Shown here piece by piece: positions 15,352 to 23,322 of a DNA stretch of 32,710 nucleotides. Both the position numbers and the translations under genes were made by a program. The stretch comes from Nitrospiraceae bacterium (GTDB taxonomy: Bacteria; Nitrospirota; Thermodesulfovibrionia; Thermodesulfovibrionales; Dissulfurispiraceae): the NCBI GenBank assembly GCA_012517735.1, contig JAAYUK010000123.1:1-32710 (forward strand). The letters are read 5' to 3'. Under the pieces are notes generated by a model. The model ran no database searches. It was not told the DNA's origin and saw only the letters and a program-made list of their open reading frames with translations. The first letter of the stretch is position 1, and each line of letters starts with the position of its first letter.

Positions 15352-16220
15352 AAAAGATGCTTTTATACCTGCTGGCATGCACTATTCTGCTGGCCGCGGT
15401 CATCCCGCCGTTTGTCGGATATCAGAAGCAAAAATCCTTTGCCGAGCAGCTCGGTGTCGTTCCACGCGGAGAGGTGCTCAGGTATGTGGCTGCAGACCAG
15501 AAGGAGTTTCTCGCAGCTTCCGTGGTTTTGAAAGTACTCATCTATTTTGGAGGAAGGAGTCAGGCACTTCCGAACCAGGTGCAGCTTCCGGTCGATTATC
15601 CGGGGATATCGCGCATTCTGCACAGTGCGGTCAAGCTCGATCCGCGCAATATGGATGCTCATTACTTTGCGCAGGCAATTCTCGTCTGGGATGTCAAACA
15701 GATCGACGTCGCCAACGGACTGCTGGAGTACGGCATGCGCTACCGGGACTGGGACTTTTATCTGCCGTTTTTTGTCGGGTTCAATTCCGGCTACTTTCTG
15801 AAAGACTATGAAAAAGCCGCCAGGATGTATCGGCGGGCAGCAGAATTGTCGGGGAATCCGCTGTTCATACAGCTTGCCGGCAGATATCTCTATGAGGCGG
15901 GCAGGACTGAACATGCCATTGTCTACCTGACGGCAATGGAAAAATCGACCCGGAATGAATCAGTAAAAAAGAACCTCCGTACTCGGCTGGAAGCGCTCGT
16001 TGCGGTAAGGGCAATAGAGAACGCCCGAGATCTTTTTGCATCGCGTTTTGGCCGTCAACCGCATTCCATCGGAGAATTGGTTCAACGCGGAATGCTTTCT
16101 TCCATTCCTCATGATCCCTATGGAGGCACGTTTTATCTGGATGAGGACGGTTCCGTCCGTTCGACCAGCAAACTGGCTTTTGGACATCTTAATCAACCAT
16201 CGACCGAGGTTACACAATGA
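15348..16220 (+). CDS. Membrane-anchored TPR-like protein
   Basis: Protein of 290 residues with an N-terminal signal anchor (LLYLLACTILLAAVIPPFVGY) and a mostly helical periplasmic part. Degenerate TPR repeats are visible around 80-215 (SAVKLDPRNMDAHYFAQAIL, YEKAARMYRRAAELSGNP, YLYEAGRTEHAIVYL). The C-terminus (about 225-280) has a conserved-looking motif LVQRGMLSSIPHDPYGG with FYLDEDG, like the end segment of some pseudopilin-type domains. The start at 15348 is used because it overlaps the permease stop, while the longer frame lies inside the permease gene. Lying between an ABC permease and its ATPase, it is likely a scaffold or substrate-handling partner; exact function unknown. Confidence 0.72.
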   Translation: MKKMLLYLLACTILLAAVIPPFVGYQKQKSFAEQLGVVPRGEVLRYVAADQKEFLAASVVLKVLIYFGGRSQALPNQVQLPVDYPGISRILHSAVKLDPRNMDAHYFAQAILVWDVKQIDVANGLLEYGMRYRDWDFYLPFFVGFNSGYFLKDYEKAARMYRRAAELSGNPLFIQLAGRYLYEAGRTEHAIVYLTAMEKSTRNESVKKNLRTRLEALVAVRAIENARDLFASRFGRQPHSIGELVQRGMLSSIPHDPYGGTFYLDEDGSVRSTSKLAFGHLNQPSTEVTQ

Positions 16221-17086
16221 GTCACCCCCTGGAGCTCAGCTCAGTATCAAAACAGTACGTCTCCCGAAAACACCGGGTCGATGCTGTCCGCGAGGTATCT
16301 TTTGCCGTTGCCGCAGGAGAGATTTTCGGATTTCTCGGTCCGAACGGGGCAGGGAAAAGCACTACCATCAAAATCATCATGAATCTGATCCGGGCCGATC
16401 GAGGCACCGCAACAATCTTTGGAACACCGTCAACCAAGGCTGAAACCCGTCGGCATGTCGGTTTCCTGCCTGAAAACCCGGCACTGTATGACTACATGAC
16501 GGGAGCTGAGTATCTCCGGTTCGTCGGCAATGTCCATGGCATGCCGAAGCAGCGCATCAGACAGCGCAGTGATGAACTGCTCATGCTCCTGGACCTTCTG
16601 CCTGCCGCGAAAAGAGCGATTCGCTCCTATAGCAAGGGAATGCTGCAGAAACTGGGACTTGCACAGGCAATCATCCACGATCCGCCGGTGCTCATACTGG
16701 ACGAGCCGATGAGCGGACTGGATCCCTTGTCGCGGGTATTGGTGAAAGAACTGATCGTCAATGAGAAAAAAAACGGGAAAACCGTTTTTTTCAGTACGCA
16801 TATCATTTCAGACGTCGAACGGGTCTGCGATCGGGTCGGCATCATTAGAAACGGCATTTTAAAAGCCGTGAAAGAAGTAGCGCCGCTGCTCAGGGAAGGC
16901 ATCGAGGCATATCGGGTCCGTTTTGCCGAACATGAAAGCTCGGCGGAGCAGGAGATTATGGTTTCTCCTGACGATCTGACCACGCAGATGGTCGCAATTA
17001 CTTCAACAGGGGGCACAATTAGACTGCTGGAGCCGGTCCGGAAGAATCTGGAAGACTTCTTCCTTCATATCATCCGCGAGGACTGA
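16217..17086 (+). CDS. ABC transporter ATP-binding protein
   Basis: ABC ATPase of 289 residues. Walker A GPNGAGKST is at 41-49, the signature YSKGM at 138-142, Walker B VLILDEP at 158-164 followed by SGLDP, and the H-loop histidine in FFSTHI. The C-terminal 60 residues (about 225-289) are a DUF4162-like tail often seen in CcmA/NatA-type exporter ATPases. It overlaps the TPR gene stop by ATGA. It presumably energises the permease at 14563. In Geobacter an ABC ATPase gene (xapD) in the cluster downstream of pilA is needed for matrix polysaccharide; whether this is its counterpart needs a similarity search. Confidence 0.9.
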   Translation: MSHPLELSSVSKQYVSRKHRVDAVREVSFAVAAGEIFGFLGPNGAGKSTTIKIIMNLIRADRGTATIFGTPSTKAETRRHVGFLPENPALYDYMTGAEYLRFVGNVHGMPKQRIRQRSDELLMLLDLLPAAKRAIRSYSKGMLQKLGLAQAIIHDPPVLILDEPMSGLDPLSRVLVKELIVNEKKNGKTVFFSTHIISDVERVCDRVGIIRNGILKAVKEVAPLLREGIEAYRVRFAEHESSAEQEIMVSPDDLTTQMVAITSTGGTIRLLEPVRKNLEDFFLHIIRED

Positions 17087-17088
17087 CC

Positions 17089-18804
17089 TTGCGTCCGCAG
17101 TATCAGGTCGCACTAATTTTTACGCTGGTCTTCAGCGCATATTATCCCGTTATTTCTGCTGAAGTATGTCGGGTCGATGATGCCGATATTCTCGCTTCGC
17201 TGATTGCACGCAGCACATGGGACCCGCTCACGTTTTTTCTGCCGAAAAGCTCCATGGGGCTCTATTACCGCCCTGTCGCGCTATTCAGCTATTCTCTGGA
17301 CATGTTCCTGACAGGCTTTTCACCGGCCGGCATGCATATAATCAACATGACACTGCATGTGGCAAACGCTGCCATAGTGTTCTTCATCGCACGCAGACTC
17401 CTCAAAGAATCCTCTGAAATATCCCTGAAACCACTTGTCTGTTCACTGTTGTTTGCACTGCATCCTGCCGCAACGGAAGCGGTCAGTCTCCTGGCTGGCA
17501 GGACAGATCTCGTTGCCTGTTTTTTTGTCCTGCTTAGCACCTATTGTCTCGTTGCATATAGAGAAACGCGACGCAGCTTTTGGATCGCCAGCGCACTGGG
17601 AGCCGCATTGCTTGGGGTCTTGAGCAAGGAAGTCGCATTTGCTTTTTTTCTTTCCATGAGCATGCTCCTCCTTCCGAAGGCACGTCAACATGGTGCAAAG
17701 GAAACTGACAAGAGAAAATACCTGACGGCCGCTCTTGTCCTCTTCCTCATCAATGGTGCGCTGGTAGGCGGGGTCATCCTGCTACGGAGTCTTGCCTTCA
17801 CCAGTCAGCACGGGGGAATGCCTCTGACCATCCAGTATCTTCTGAATGACCCTGTTCAAACTTTTTTTCTGTTCCTGAGATCCATCGGTTTTTATGTTTC
17901 CAAATATATTGTGCCGTATCCGTTAAATTTCGCCATTGTTGAAGTCGATCCACTTTTTGAAATTGTCGGCATTTTTGTGACGTGTCTTCTGATCGCCTGT
18001 ATTATGCTCCGGACCATTCCTTCCGTATTCTTTGCTCTCGGCATCATCATGCTGGTGCCGGCTCTCGTTTTGGTCTACAACAGCATTGCATGGACACCCT
18101 ACGCAGAACGCTATCTCTATATTTCGATTGCTTTTTTCAGCATCTCCATCCCTTTATGGCTTTCATTTCCCAAAAGACTCGCAAGGCGCATCGTTATGCC
18201 CGCCCTTACGGTTCTGTTGGTTGTTTTTTCAGCTACGGTTTTCCTGCGGGCAGAGATATGGCAAACCAATTTCAGCTTATTCAAAGATACGGTTCAGAAA
18301 TCGCCGTCAGCCCGTCAGGCTCTCATTCAATATGCATATAGCCTGCTTCTGGCAGGAGATGCTGCGCAGGCACGTCTGTACCTCAATGCCGCTGCCAAGC
18401 ATTTTTCATTCCGCTATGATCCATCCCATGATCTTGTGTTGAGCCTGATTTTTTTCAAGGAAGGAAATATCGCTGAAGCCATTGAGATGAACACCGGCAT
18501 TCTCAAAAAGACAGCGTTCATGAATCTACCGGCCCTGGAGAATCAGATCCAGTTTCTCGGCGCACTTCTGGATGACCGACATAATCGGCATGAAAAGATA
18601 CGGATTCTTGCTGAAATCCTGCAGGCACAAAAACGCCTCGCCGAACTGACGATGGACCCGCTCCGTATGTATGAGGCAGCCAAACTCGCTGTGCAGCTAA
18701 AAAGAACAAATGACGCTCTTCAACTTTTTCAGCAAACAAGGCAGCTGCTTTCCAACAACCACCCGTACTATGCCTTCTCGTTGAAAATGCAGAGATATTT
18801 ATGA
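17089..18804 (+). CDS. TMTC-like GT-C membrane protein with TPR tail
   Basis: Integral membrane protein of 571 residues: roughly ten spans in residues 1-400, then a soluble helical TPR-like tail (about 405-571). An acidic pair follows the first span (CRVDDADIL, near residues 27-35), as in GT-C glycosyltransferases, with the segments YYRPVALFSYSLD, HIINMTLHVANA, LFALHPAATEAV and SLLAGRTDLVACFF matching the TMTC/DUF1736-type O-mannosyltransferase family. Such enzymes use polyprenyl-phosphate sugars as donors. The start is TTG with GAGGA six bases upstream, two bases after the ATPase stop. It is followed directly by a UbiA-type enzyme that could supply a lipid-linked sugar. The acceptor, protein or glycan, is unknown. 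Confidence 0.78.
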   Translation: MRPQYQVALIFTLVFSAYYPVISAEVCRVDDADILASLIARSTWDPLTFFLPKSSMGLYYRPVALFSYSLDMFLTGFSPAGMHIINMTLHVANAAIVFFIARRLLKESSEISLKPLVCSLLFALHPAATEAVSLLAGRTDLVACFFVLLSTYCLVAYRETRRSFWIASALGAALLGVLSKEVAFAFFLSMSMLLLPKARQHGAKETDKRKYLTAALVLFLINGALVGGVILLRSLAFTSQHGGMPLTIQYLLNDPVQTFFLFLRSIGFYVSKYIVPYPLNFAIVEVDPLFEIVGIFVTCLLIACIMLRTIPSVFFALGIIMLVPALVLVYNSIAWTPYAERYLYISIAFFSISIPLWLSFPKRLARRIVMPALTVLLVVFSATVFLRAEIWQTNFSLFKDTVQKSPSARQALIQYAYSLLLAGDAAQARLYLNAAAKHFSFRYDPSHDLVLSLIFFKEGNIAEAIEMNTGILKKTAFMNLPALENQIQFLGALLDDRHNRHEKIRILAEILQAQKRLAELTMDPLRMYEAAKLAVQLKRTNDALQLFQQTRQLLSNNHPYYAFSLKMQRYL

Positions 18805-19631
18805 TGCAATATATCATTCTCCTCAGGCCGCTGCACTGGATCAAGAATTTTTTCCTTTTTGCCGCACCGTTATTTGCCGGAACGCTTTTCCGATATGAGA
18901 ATCTTCTGACTGCCTTTTTGTCGTTCGCCGCTTTCTCGCTATGCTCCAGCGCAGTATATATCCTGAATGACCTCGCTGATGAAAAAACCGACCGTTTTCA
19001 TCCACAAAAAAACAGACGTCCAATTGCCGCAGGCACGGTTTCAAGACATTCTGCACAAGTGCTGTCACTGTTGTTATTCTTTTCCTCGATTATCGCTGCG
19101 TACTGCACATCGCTTTTGTTCCTACCATTTCTCTTCGTGTATTTTGCTATCCAGATCATCTACTCGTTCCATGGGAAAAAAGTGCCGTTTCTCGATGTTG
19201 TTCTGATTGCTTCCGGTTTTCTGATACGCATGCAGGCTGGTGCCGCAGCCTTTCTGGTTACCGTTTCGAACTGGCTCTTTATCTGTCTGTTCTGTCTTGC
19301 CATGGTTCTTGCCACCGGCAAACGCTATTCGGAAGCAATTCTTCTGCAGCATACCGCTCCACAACACCGCAAGGTTTTTCTGACATACTCACCGAAGGTT
19401 CTCCTGATCCTATTCGTCTTTTCATGCGCTGCTTCAGCCATGTTTTATACCTTATACGCCGTTGCTCACCCGCAGTATCTGATTACTGTGCCTCTGGTTC
19501 TGATGGGGCTCGTGCGGTACTCATGGCTTACATCCCGCAATCGCGGAGAACCGGTTTCCGCGATTATTCATGATCGTTTTCTCTGTACCACTGTTATAAT
19601 ATGGCTGGCAGTCATTATCGCAACCACATAA
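18801..19631 (+). CDS. UbiA-family prenyltransferase, polyprenyl-phosphate phosphoribosyltransferase-like
   Basis: Membrane protein of 276 residues with about eight spans. The first Asp-rich motif reads NDLADEKTDRFHP (56-68) followed by QKNRRPIAAG; this Asp-rich, HPxKxxRPIAAG form is characteristic of the decaprenyl-phosphate phosphoribosyltransferase branch of the UbiA family (Mycobacterium Rv3806c type) rather than quinone or heme enzymes. The second motif is around FLDVVLIASGFLIRMQAGA, with Asp132. The expected reaction is transfer of 5-phosphoribose from PRPP to a polyprenyl phosphate, giving a pentose donor lipid. The start overlaps the previous stop (ATGATG). Oxidation and epimerisation enzymes that would turn ribose into arabinose are not adjacent. 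Confidence 0.82.
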   Translation: MMQYIILLRPLHWIKNFFLFAAPLFAGTLFRYENLLTAFLSFAAFSLCSSAVYILNDLADEKTDRFHPQKNRRPIAAGTVSRHSAQVLSLLLFFSSIIAAYCTSLLFLPFLFVYFAIQIIYSFHGKKVPFLDVVLIASGFLIRMQAGAAAFLVTVSNWLFICLFCLAMVLATGKRYSEAILLQHTAPQHRKVFLTYSPKVLLILFVFSCAASAMFYTLYAVAHPQYLITVPLVLMGLVRYSWLTSRNRGEPVSAIIHDRFLCTTVIIWLAVIIATT

Positions 19632-19647
19632 GGCAGGAGAGGAATCC

Positions 19648-20430
19648 ATGATATCGGCGTTCAGAGAACTATGGCAGTTTCGTGACCTGTTCTTCGTGCT
19701 GATATGGCGTGAAATTACTATTCGTTACAAGCACTCCGTTCTCGGCATTCTGTGGGCCGTTATTCAACCGATCAGCATGATGACGGTTTTTGTCATTATT
19801 TTTACCAAGATCATGCCAGTCACGCTCTCCGCTCATCCCTATCCGCTTTTTTTTTATGCAGCCCTTTTACCTTGGACTTTTTTCTCCACCTCGCTGAATT
19901 ATGCAACGCCCGTGCTGGTTGATAATTATCACCTGATCACAAAAATATCATTCCCTCGGGCTTTGCTCCCACTCACATGCCTTGCTGTTGCCTTGGTCGA
20001 CCTCCTCATATCGCTGGTCTTTTTCTTCATTTTGCTTATTATCTACAATATTCCCGTCAGTGCTTTCATGCTATGGTTGTTTCCGCTCATGGGGCTGTTG
20101 TTTCTCTTCACCTTCGGGACTTCGCTGGTCGTTAGCTCGCTGAATGTCTATTATCGGGATGTCCGACACGTGACGACACTGCTCATTCAGCTCATGTTCT
20201 TTGCAACACCCATTTTCTATTCGACAGTCGCGATTCAGCCTCCTTACAGATACCTTCTATTTGCAAATCCTCTGACATTCATCGTCGAAGGTCTTCGAAC
20301 CTGCACGCTCGATCAAAAAGCCATTCCTTCGGGAGAAATGGCAGGAGCCACGGTCATCATCATGGTTTTTGTTGTTGCAAGCTGGTTATTTTTTAAAAGA
20401 ATGGAGCGACGTTTTGCTGATGTCATCTGA
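19648..20430 (+). CDS. Polysaccharide ABC exporter permease (Wzm/TagG type)
   Basis: ABC-2 permease of 260 residues with six spans. The N-terminal cytoplasmic helix ELWQFRDLFFVLIWREITIRYKHSVLG is the family's hallmark, followed by WAVIQPISMMTVFVIIF; NVYYRDVRHV and FYSTVAIQP are also typical. Together with the next gene it forms an O-antigen/teichoic-acid-like exporter that moves lipid-linked glycans across the inner membrane. AGGAGAGGA lies just before the start. It overlaps the ATPase gene by 11 bases. This is the second ABC system in the cluster. Confidence 0.93.
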   Translation: MISAFRELWQFRDLFFVLIWREITIRYKHSVLGILWAVIQPISMMTVFVIIFTKIMPVTLSAHPYPLFFYAALLPWTFFSTSLNYATPVLVDNYHLITKISFPRALLPLTCLAVALVDLLISLVFFFILLIIYNIPVSAFMLWLFPLMGLLFLFTFGTSLVVSSLNVYYRDVRHVTTLLIQLMFFATPIFYSTVAIQPPYRYLLFANPLTFIVEGLRTCTLDQKAIPSGEMAGATVIIMVFVVASWLFFKRMERRFADVI

Positions 20431-21136
20431 ACCGGCAGTAATCTTTACCAACGTCTGGAAGAAATATTCCAAGAACGCCTTCTTTCATAAATCGCTTCGC
20501 GAGGACATCATCAATATTTTTTCTCATTCAACAGATAAAAGTGAACTGAAAAGCGATGAATTCTGGGCATTGCGGAATGTCTCTTTTCAGATCAACAAAG
20601 GAGAGTCGGTCGGACTCTATGGCCATAATGGTGCCGGCAAAAGCACCATCCTCAAGCTGATCACCTCCATCACGGCTCCGACACTCGGAACCGTTCATGT
20701 CGATGGACGTATCGCACCCCTTCTTGAGATTGGAGCAGGGTTCCATCCGGACCTGTCGGGCATGGAAAACATATTTGTAAACGGTACTATTCTGGGCATG
20801 TCCATTTCAGAGGTTCGCAGGAAAGTTGACACTATCGTGGATTTTGCCGAATTGCGTGAATTTATCGGAATGCCGGTCAAGAAATATTCCTCCGGCATGT
20901 ATCTTCGTCTGGCTTTTTCCATCGCTATCCACAGTCAGGCAGATATATTTCTTATCGATGAAGTGCTCTCAGTCGGCGACACCCAGTTTCAGGAGCGCTG
21001 CTTTCAGTGCATTCGGGAAATGCAGAAAGCAGGAATAACAATCATTGCTGTTTCACACAATGAAGATCTGCTGAAATCCCTCTGCCACCGGATACTCTAC
21101 ATTCACAAGGGAGAAATAACGAAGACGTCGGGCTAG
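20420..21136 (+). CDS. Polysaccharide ABC exporter ATPase (Wzt/TagH type)
   Basis: ABC ATPase of 238 residues from the start inside the permease gene. Walker A GHNGAGKST, signature KYSSGMYLRLAFS and Walker B DIFLIDEVLSVGD are present, together with EIGAGFHPDLSGMENIF typical of the KpsT/Wzt/TagH group. It has no C-terminal carbohydrate-binding domain, unlike long Wzt proteins that recognise terminally modified glycans, so chain-end recognition is not expected. An upstream frame to 20369 is within the permease gene and not used. Its TAG stop and the opposing gene's stop share the palindrome CTAG. Confidence 0.93.
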   Translation: MSSEPAVIFTNVWKKYSKNAFFHKSLREDIINIFSHSTDKSELKSDEFWALRNVSFQINKGESVGLYGHNGAGKSTILKLITSITAPTLGTVHVDGRIAPLLEIGAGFHPDLSGMENIFVNGTILGMSISEVRRKVDTIVDFAELREFIGMPVKKYSSGMYLRLAFSIAIHSQADIFLIDEVLSVGDTQFQERCFQCIREMQKAGITIIAVSHNEDLLKSLCHRILYIHKGEITKTSG

Positions 21137-23160
21137 ACAGCCTTTTTTCTGAAACAGCACCCCCCTACGGTTAATCCTGCGGGAATCCCTTCAATGGAAG
21201 CTTCCTGAATCTCTCGCATCGCTATTTCAATATCGTGCTTCAAGGTATCTGACGCAAAAATATGGCAATCAGGAAACATCTGTTGCAAGCCTTTTTCGGA
21301 CCATATTTCAACCCGAGCGGTGTCTTCCAGACTGCGCTTCCGGTCGTCAGTAGTAACATCAAAGGTAAGCACCAGGAGACCTCCGGGTTTCAGAACCCGG
21401 ATCAATTCTGCCAGTGCACGATCTTTGTTTCTGAAATGCTCGACAACACTCACGCACACGACGCATTCGAACTGCTCATCATCATAGGGCAGATTGAAAA
21501 CCGAACCGGTCCGAAAGGAAATGGAACCAGAGTACGTCCGCAGGAAACTCCCCCCCATGGGTTTTCCGTGAGGCGAATGCTCATTATAATCATAATCGCA
21601 TGAAAATACCTTTCTTTTCCCCTCCGATGCAAGATAAATCTGGAGGGCTCCACGACCGGCACCGACATCAAGCACCCGCGCTTGTTCAGTATGCGTCATA
21701 TGGTTCTCAATCATGCGAACAACGTACGGATATTCCCAATTCTTCGACCCATGAATATACGCCCCCGTCTCGCTGTTCAGAGCAGATACATTCATCTGGC
21801 GAAACGTCAGTCCGGCGCTCGCATAAATATCTTTCAGGCAATCCCTCTCTGCAAGCAATGCTTTTTCAGAAAAGAGGGAAAAGTCGAGGAGCTGAAGAAT
21901 TGATCTGTCTGCTTCACGTTGATTGATCGATGCGAGCACGCCTATCAACAGCTCAATAACCATGGATGCCGTGATTTCATTCATACACGCAGGCAGATCA
22001 TGCCCTTTGGGACATTTTCTGTACCAATCAAGCGTCGACCACCAGCATGCAGTACAACGATCTGAAGCAATATTGATATTGTCATCATACCCATAAAAAC
22101 CGACTGCCGTCGGACCGAACACGACAAGACTCCGGGTTCTCATCGCCTTCGCAAGATGCACCAAGCCACCCTCCGTGTCCATATGAAGAAAGGAGTGCTT
22201 GAGTATTGCACCAGCCTCCATCAGACTGGTCTTCCCACGGAAATCCAGAACCCCGGGAATCAACGGGTCGGTCGATACACCAAGTTGAACAACCGGAATC
22301 CCCCGGGAACTGCAAAAGGCAACAACCTGAGCCCATCGGTCGCCAAACCAATTCTTTGTCTGAAGCCCGCTTTCCGTCTTGTGGCGCGGATTCATCTCGG
22401 AATCAGCACCATGATGAACCGTCAGGTAACACGGCGGTAACTGCTGGAGACAATCCAGCGAACGTTCGTCAAGAGGGATATTCAGTTGATCAGGAGTTAT
22501 CGAAAGCCCAGTACAGGCACTTCTCAGTGCAAAGTCACTCATCCCGAATTTGGCATACAGATCGCAGGTATGATGGGGAAAATTATAAAAATTGAACGAA
22601 TATTTCTGAAATGCGCGCTCGACCTGTTTTTTATATTCGCCGAATGAATCATCCCGGAAAAAAACTTTTACTACATAGCGATCGAGAAAACAGATATCCA
22701 GATGTGCTTTGACGAGACGACTGCACAGGATCGGGAAGACTTCTTCGGTCAAGTAAAGATTATCCCGAAAACTGAACACATGGGTAACATCATGATTGTG
22801 TCGCAAAAGCTCAGCTTGTGATTTGGAACGAACAAAAACAAAAATTTCAGCTTCCGGCCATCTTTTCCTCACAGCAGAGGCAAATGCCGTCAGCAGCACT
22901 GCATCACCGATGCCACCGACGCGGACGATACCGATTTTGAGGACACCCGGATATTTTTTGAGCGTATTTACAATATTTCTGTCTTCAAAATACCGGTACA
23001 AGGCCAGATTGGTTACCCGGATGGCCTTGTGCGCAAGAATGAGAATACTGTCAATGAGGATGGCTGATCCAACTACAAACGATCTCCCCACGGTTTTATA
23101 GAAACCGAAAGCTCTATAATACTCACGCGCAGCACACCACAGTTTTCCGAGTCCTGTCAT
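21133..23160 (-). CDS. GT9 glycosyltransferase fused to a SAM methyltransferase
   Basis: Two-domain protein of 675 residues. Residues about 70-415 are a heptosyltransferase-like GT9 domain (LKIGIVRVGGIGDAVLLTAF, HMDTEGGLVHLAKAM, VVFGPT), preceded by an amphipathic or membrane-facing segment near 25-45. Residues about 480-675 are a class I methyltransferase with the SAM motif RVLDVGAGRGALQIYL and the post-motif FECVVCVSVVEHF. The start at 23160 is preferred because GAGGA lies 9 bases upstream; the frame otherwise extends to a TTG at 23205. It is convergent with the Wzt-like gene and divergent from the next GT9 gene. It probably adds and methylates a sugar; substrate unknown. Confidence 0.85.
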   Translation of the reverse strand: MTGLGKLWCAAREYYRAFGFYKTVGRSFVVGSAILIDSILILAHKAIRVTNLALYRYFEDRNIVNTLKKYPGVLKIGIVRVGGIGDAVLLTAFASAVRKRWPEAEIFVFVRSKSQAELLRHNHDVTHVFSFRDNLYLTEEVFPILCSRLVKAHLDICFLDRYVVKVFFRDDSFGEYKKQVERAFQKYSFNFYNFPHHTCDLYAKFGMSDFALRSACTGLSITPDQLNIPLDERSLDCLQQLPPCYLTVHHGADSEMNPRHKTESGLQTKNWFGDRWAQVVAFCSSRGIPVVQLGVSTDPLIPGVLDFRGKTSLMEAGAILKHSFLHMDTEGGLVHLAKAMRTRSLVVFGPTAVGFYGYDDNINIASDRCTACWWSTLDWYRKCPKGHDLPACMNEITASMVIELLIGVLASINQREADRSILQLLDFSLFSEKALLAERDCLKDIYASAGLTFRQMNVSALNSETGAYIHGSKNWEYPYVVRMIENHMTHTEQARVLDVGAGRGALQIYLASEGKRKVFSCDYDYNEHSPHGKPMGGSFLRTYSGSISFRTGSVFNLPYDDEQFECVVCVSVVEHFRNKDRALAELIRVLKPGGLLVLTFDVTTDDRKRSLEDTARVEIWSEKGLQQMFPDCHIFASDTLKHDIEIAMREIQEASIEGIPAGLTVGGCCFRKKAV

Positions 23161-23247
23161 TGCATCCGTTCCTCTTTTTTCGCCGTTTTTTGCTGAATCA
23201 GCCAATAAAATCGAATCCGTTTTTCAAAATAACGGAAGATTTCCAGT

Positions 23248-23253
23248 TATAAT
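23248..23253 (+). promoter_or_regulatory. Candidate -10 element for the GT9 gene
   Basis: A perfect TATAAT lies in the 158-base divergent gap, without a good -35 partner. A TTGTTT/TATTAT pair with an 18-base spacer on the opposite strand of the same gap could serve the fusion gene. Both are modest candidates. Confidence 0.4.
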
Positions 23254-23277
23254 AGGGCATTTAAACCTGAGAAAACA

Positions 23278-23322
23278 ATGAACTCTATCAGAATAATCTA
23301 TCACCGTTTGTACCTCCCATGA
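23278..23322 (+). CDS. 14-codon leader ORF ahead of the GT9 gene
   Basis: A short frame (MNSIRIIYHRLYLP) ends in TGA overlapping the ATG of the GT9 gene (ATGA at 23319-23322). The GT9 gene has no Shine-Dalgarno site of its own and no alternative upstream start, since its frame is closed by a stop at 23268-23270. Translation of this ORF could therefore deliver ribosomes to the GT9 start. The ORF's own ribosome site is weak, so chance occurrence remains possible. Confidence 0.3.
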   Translation: MNSIRIIYHRLYLP

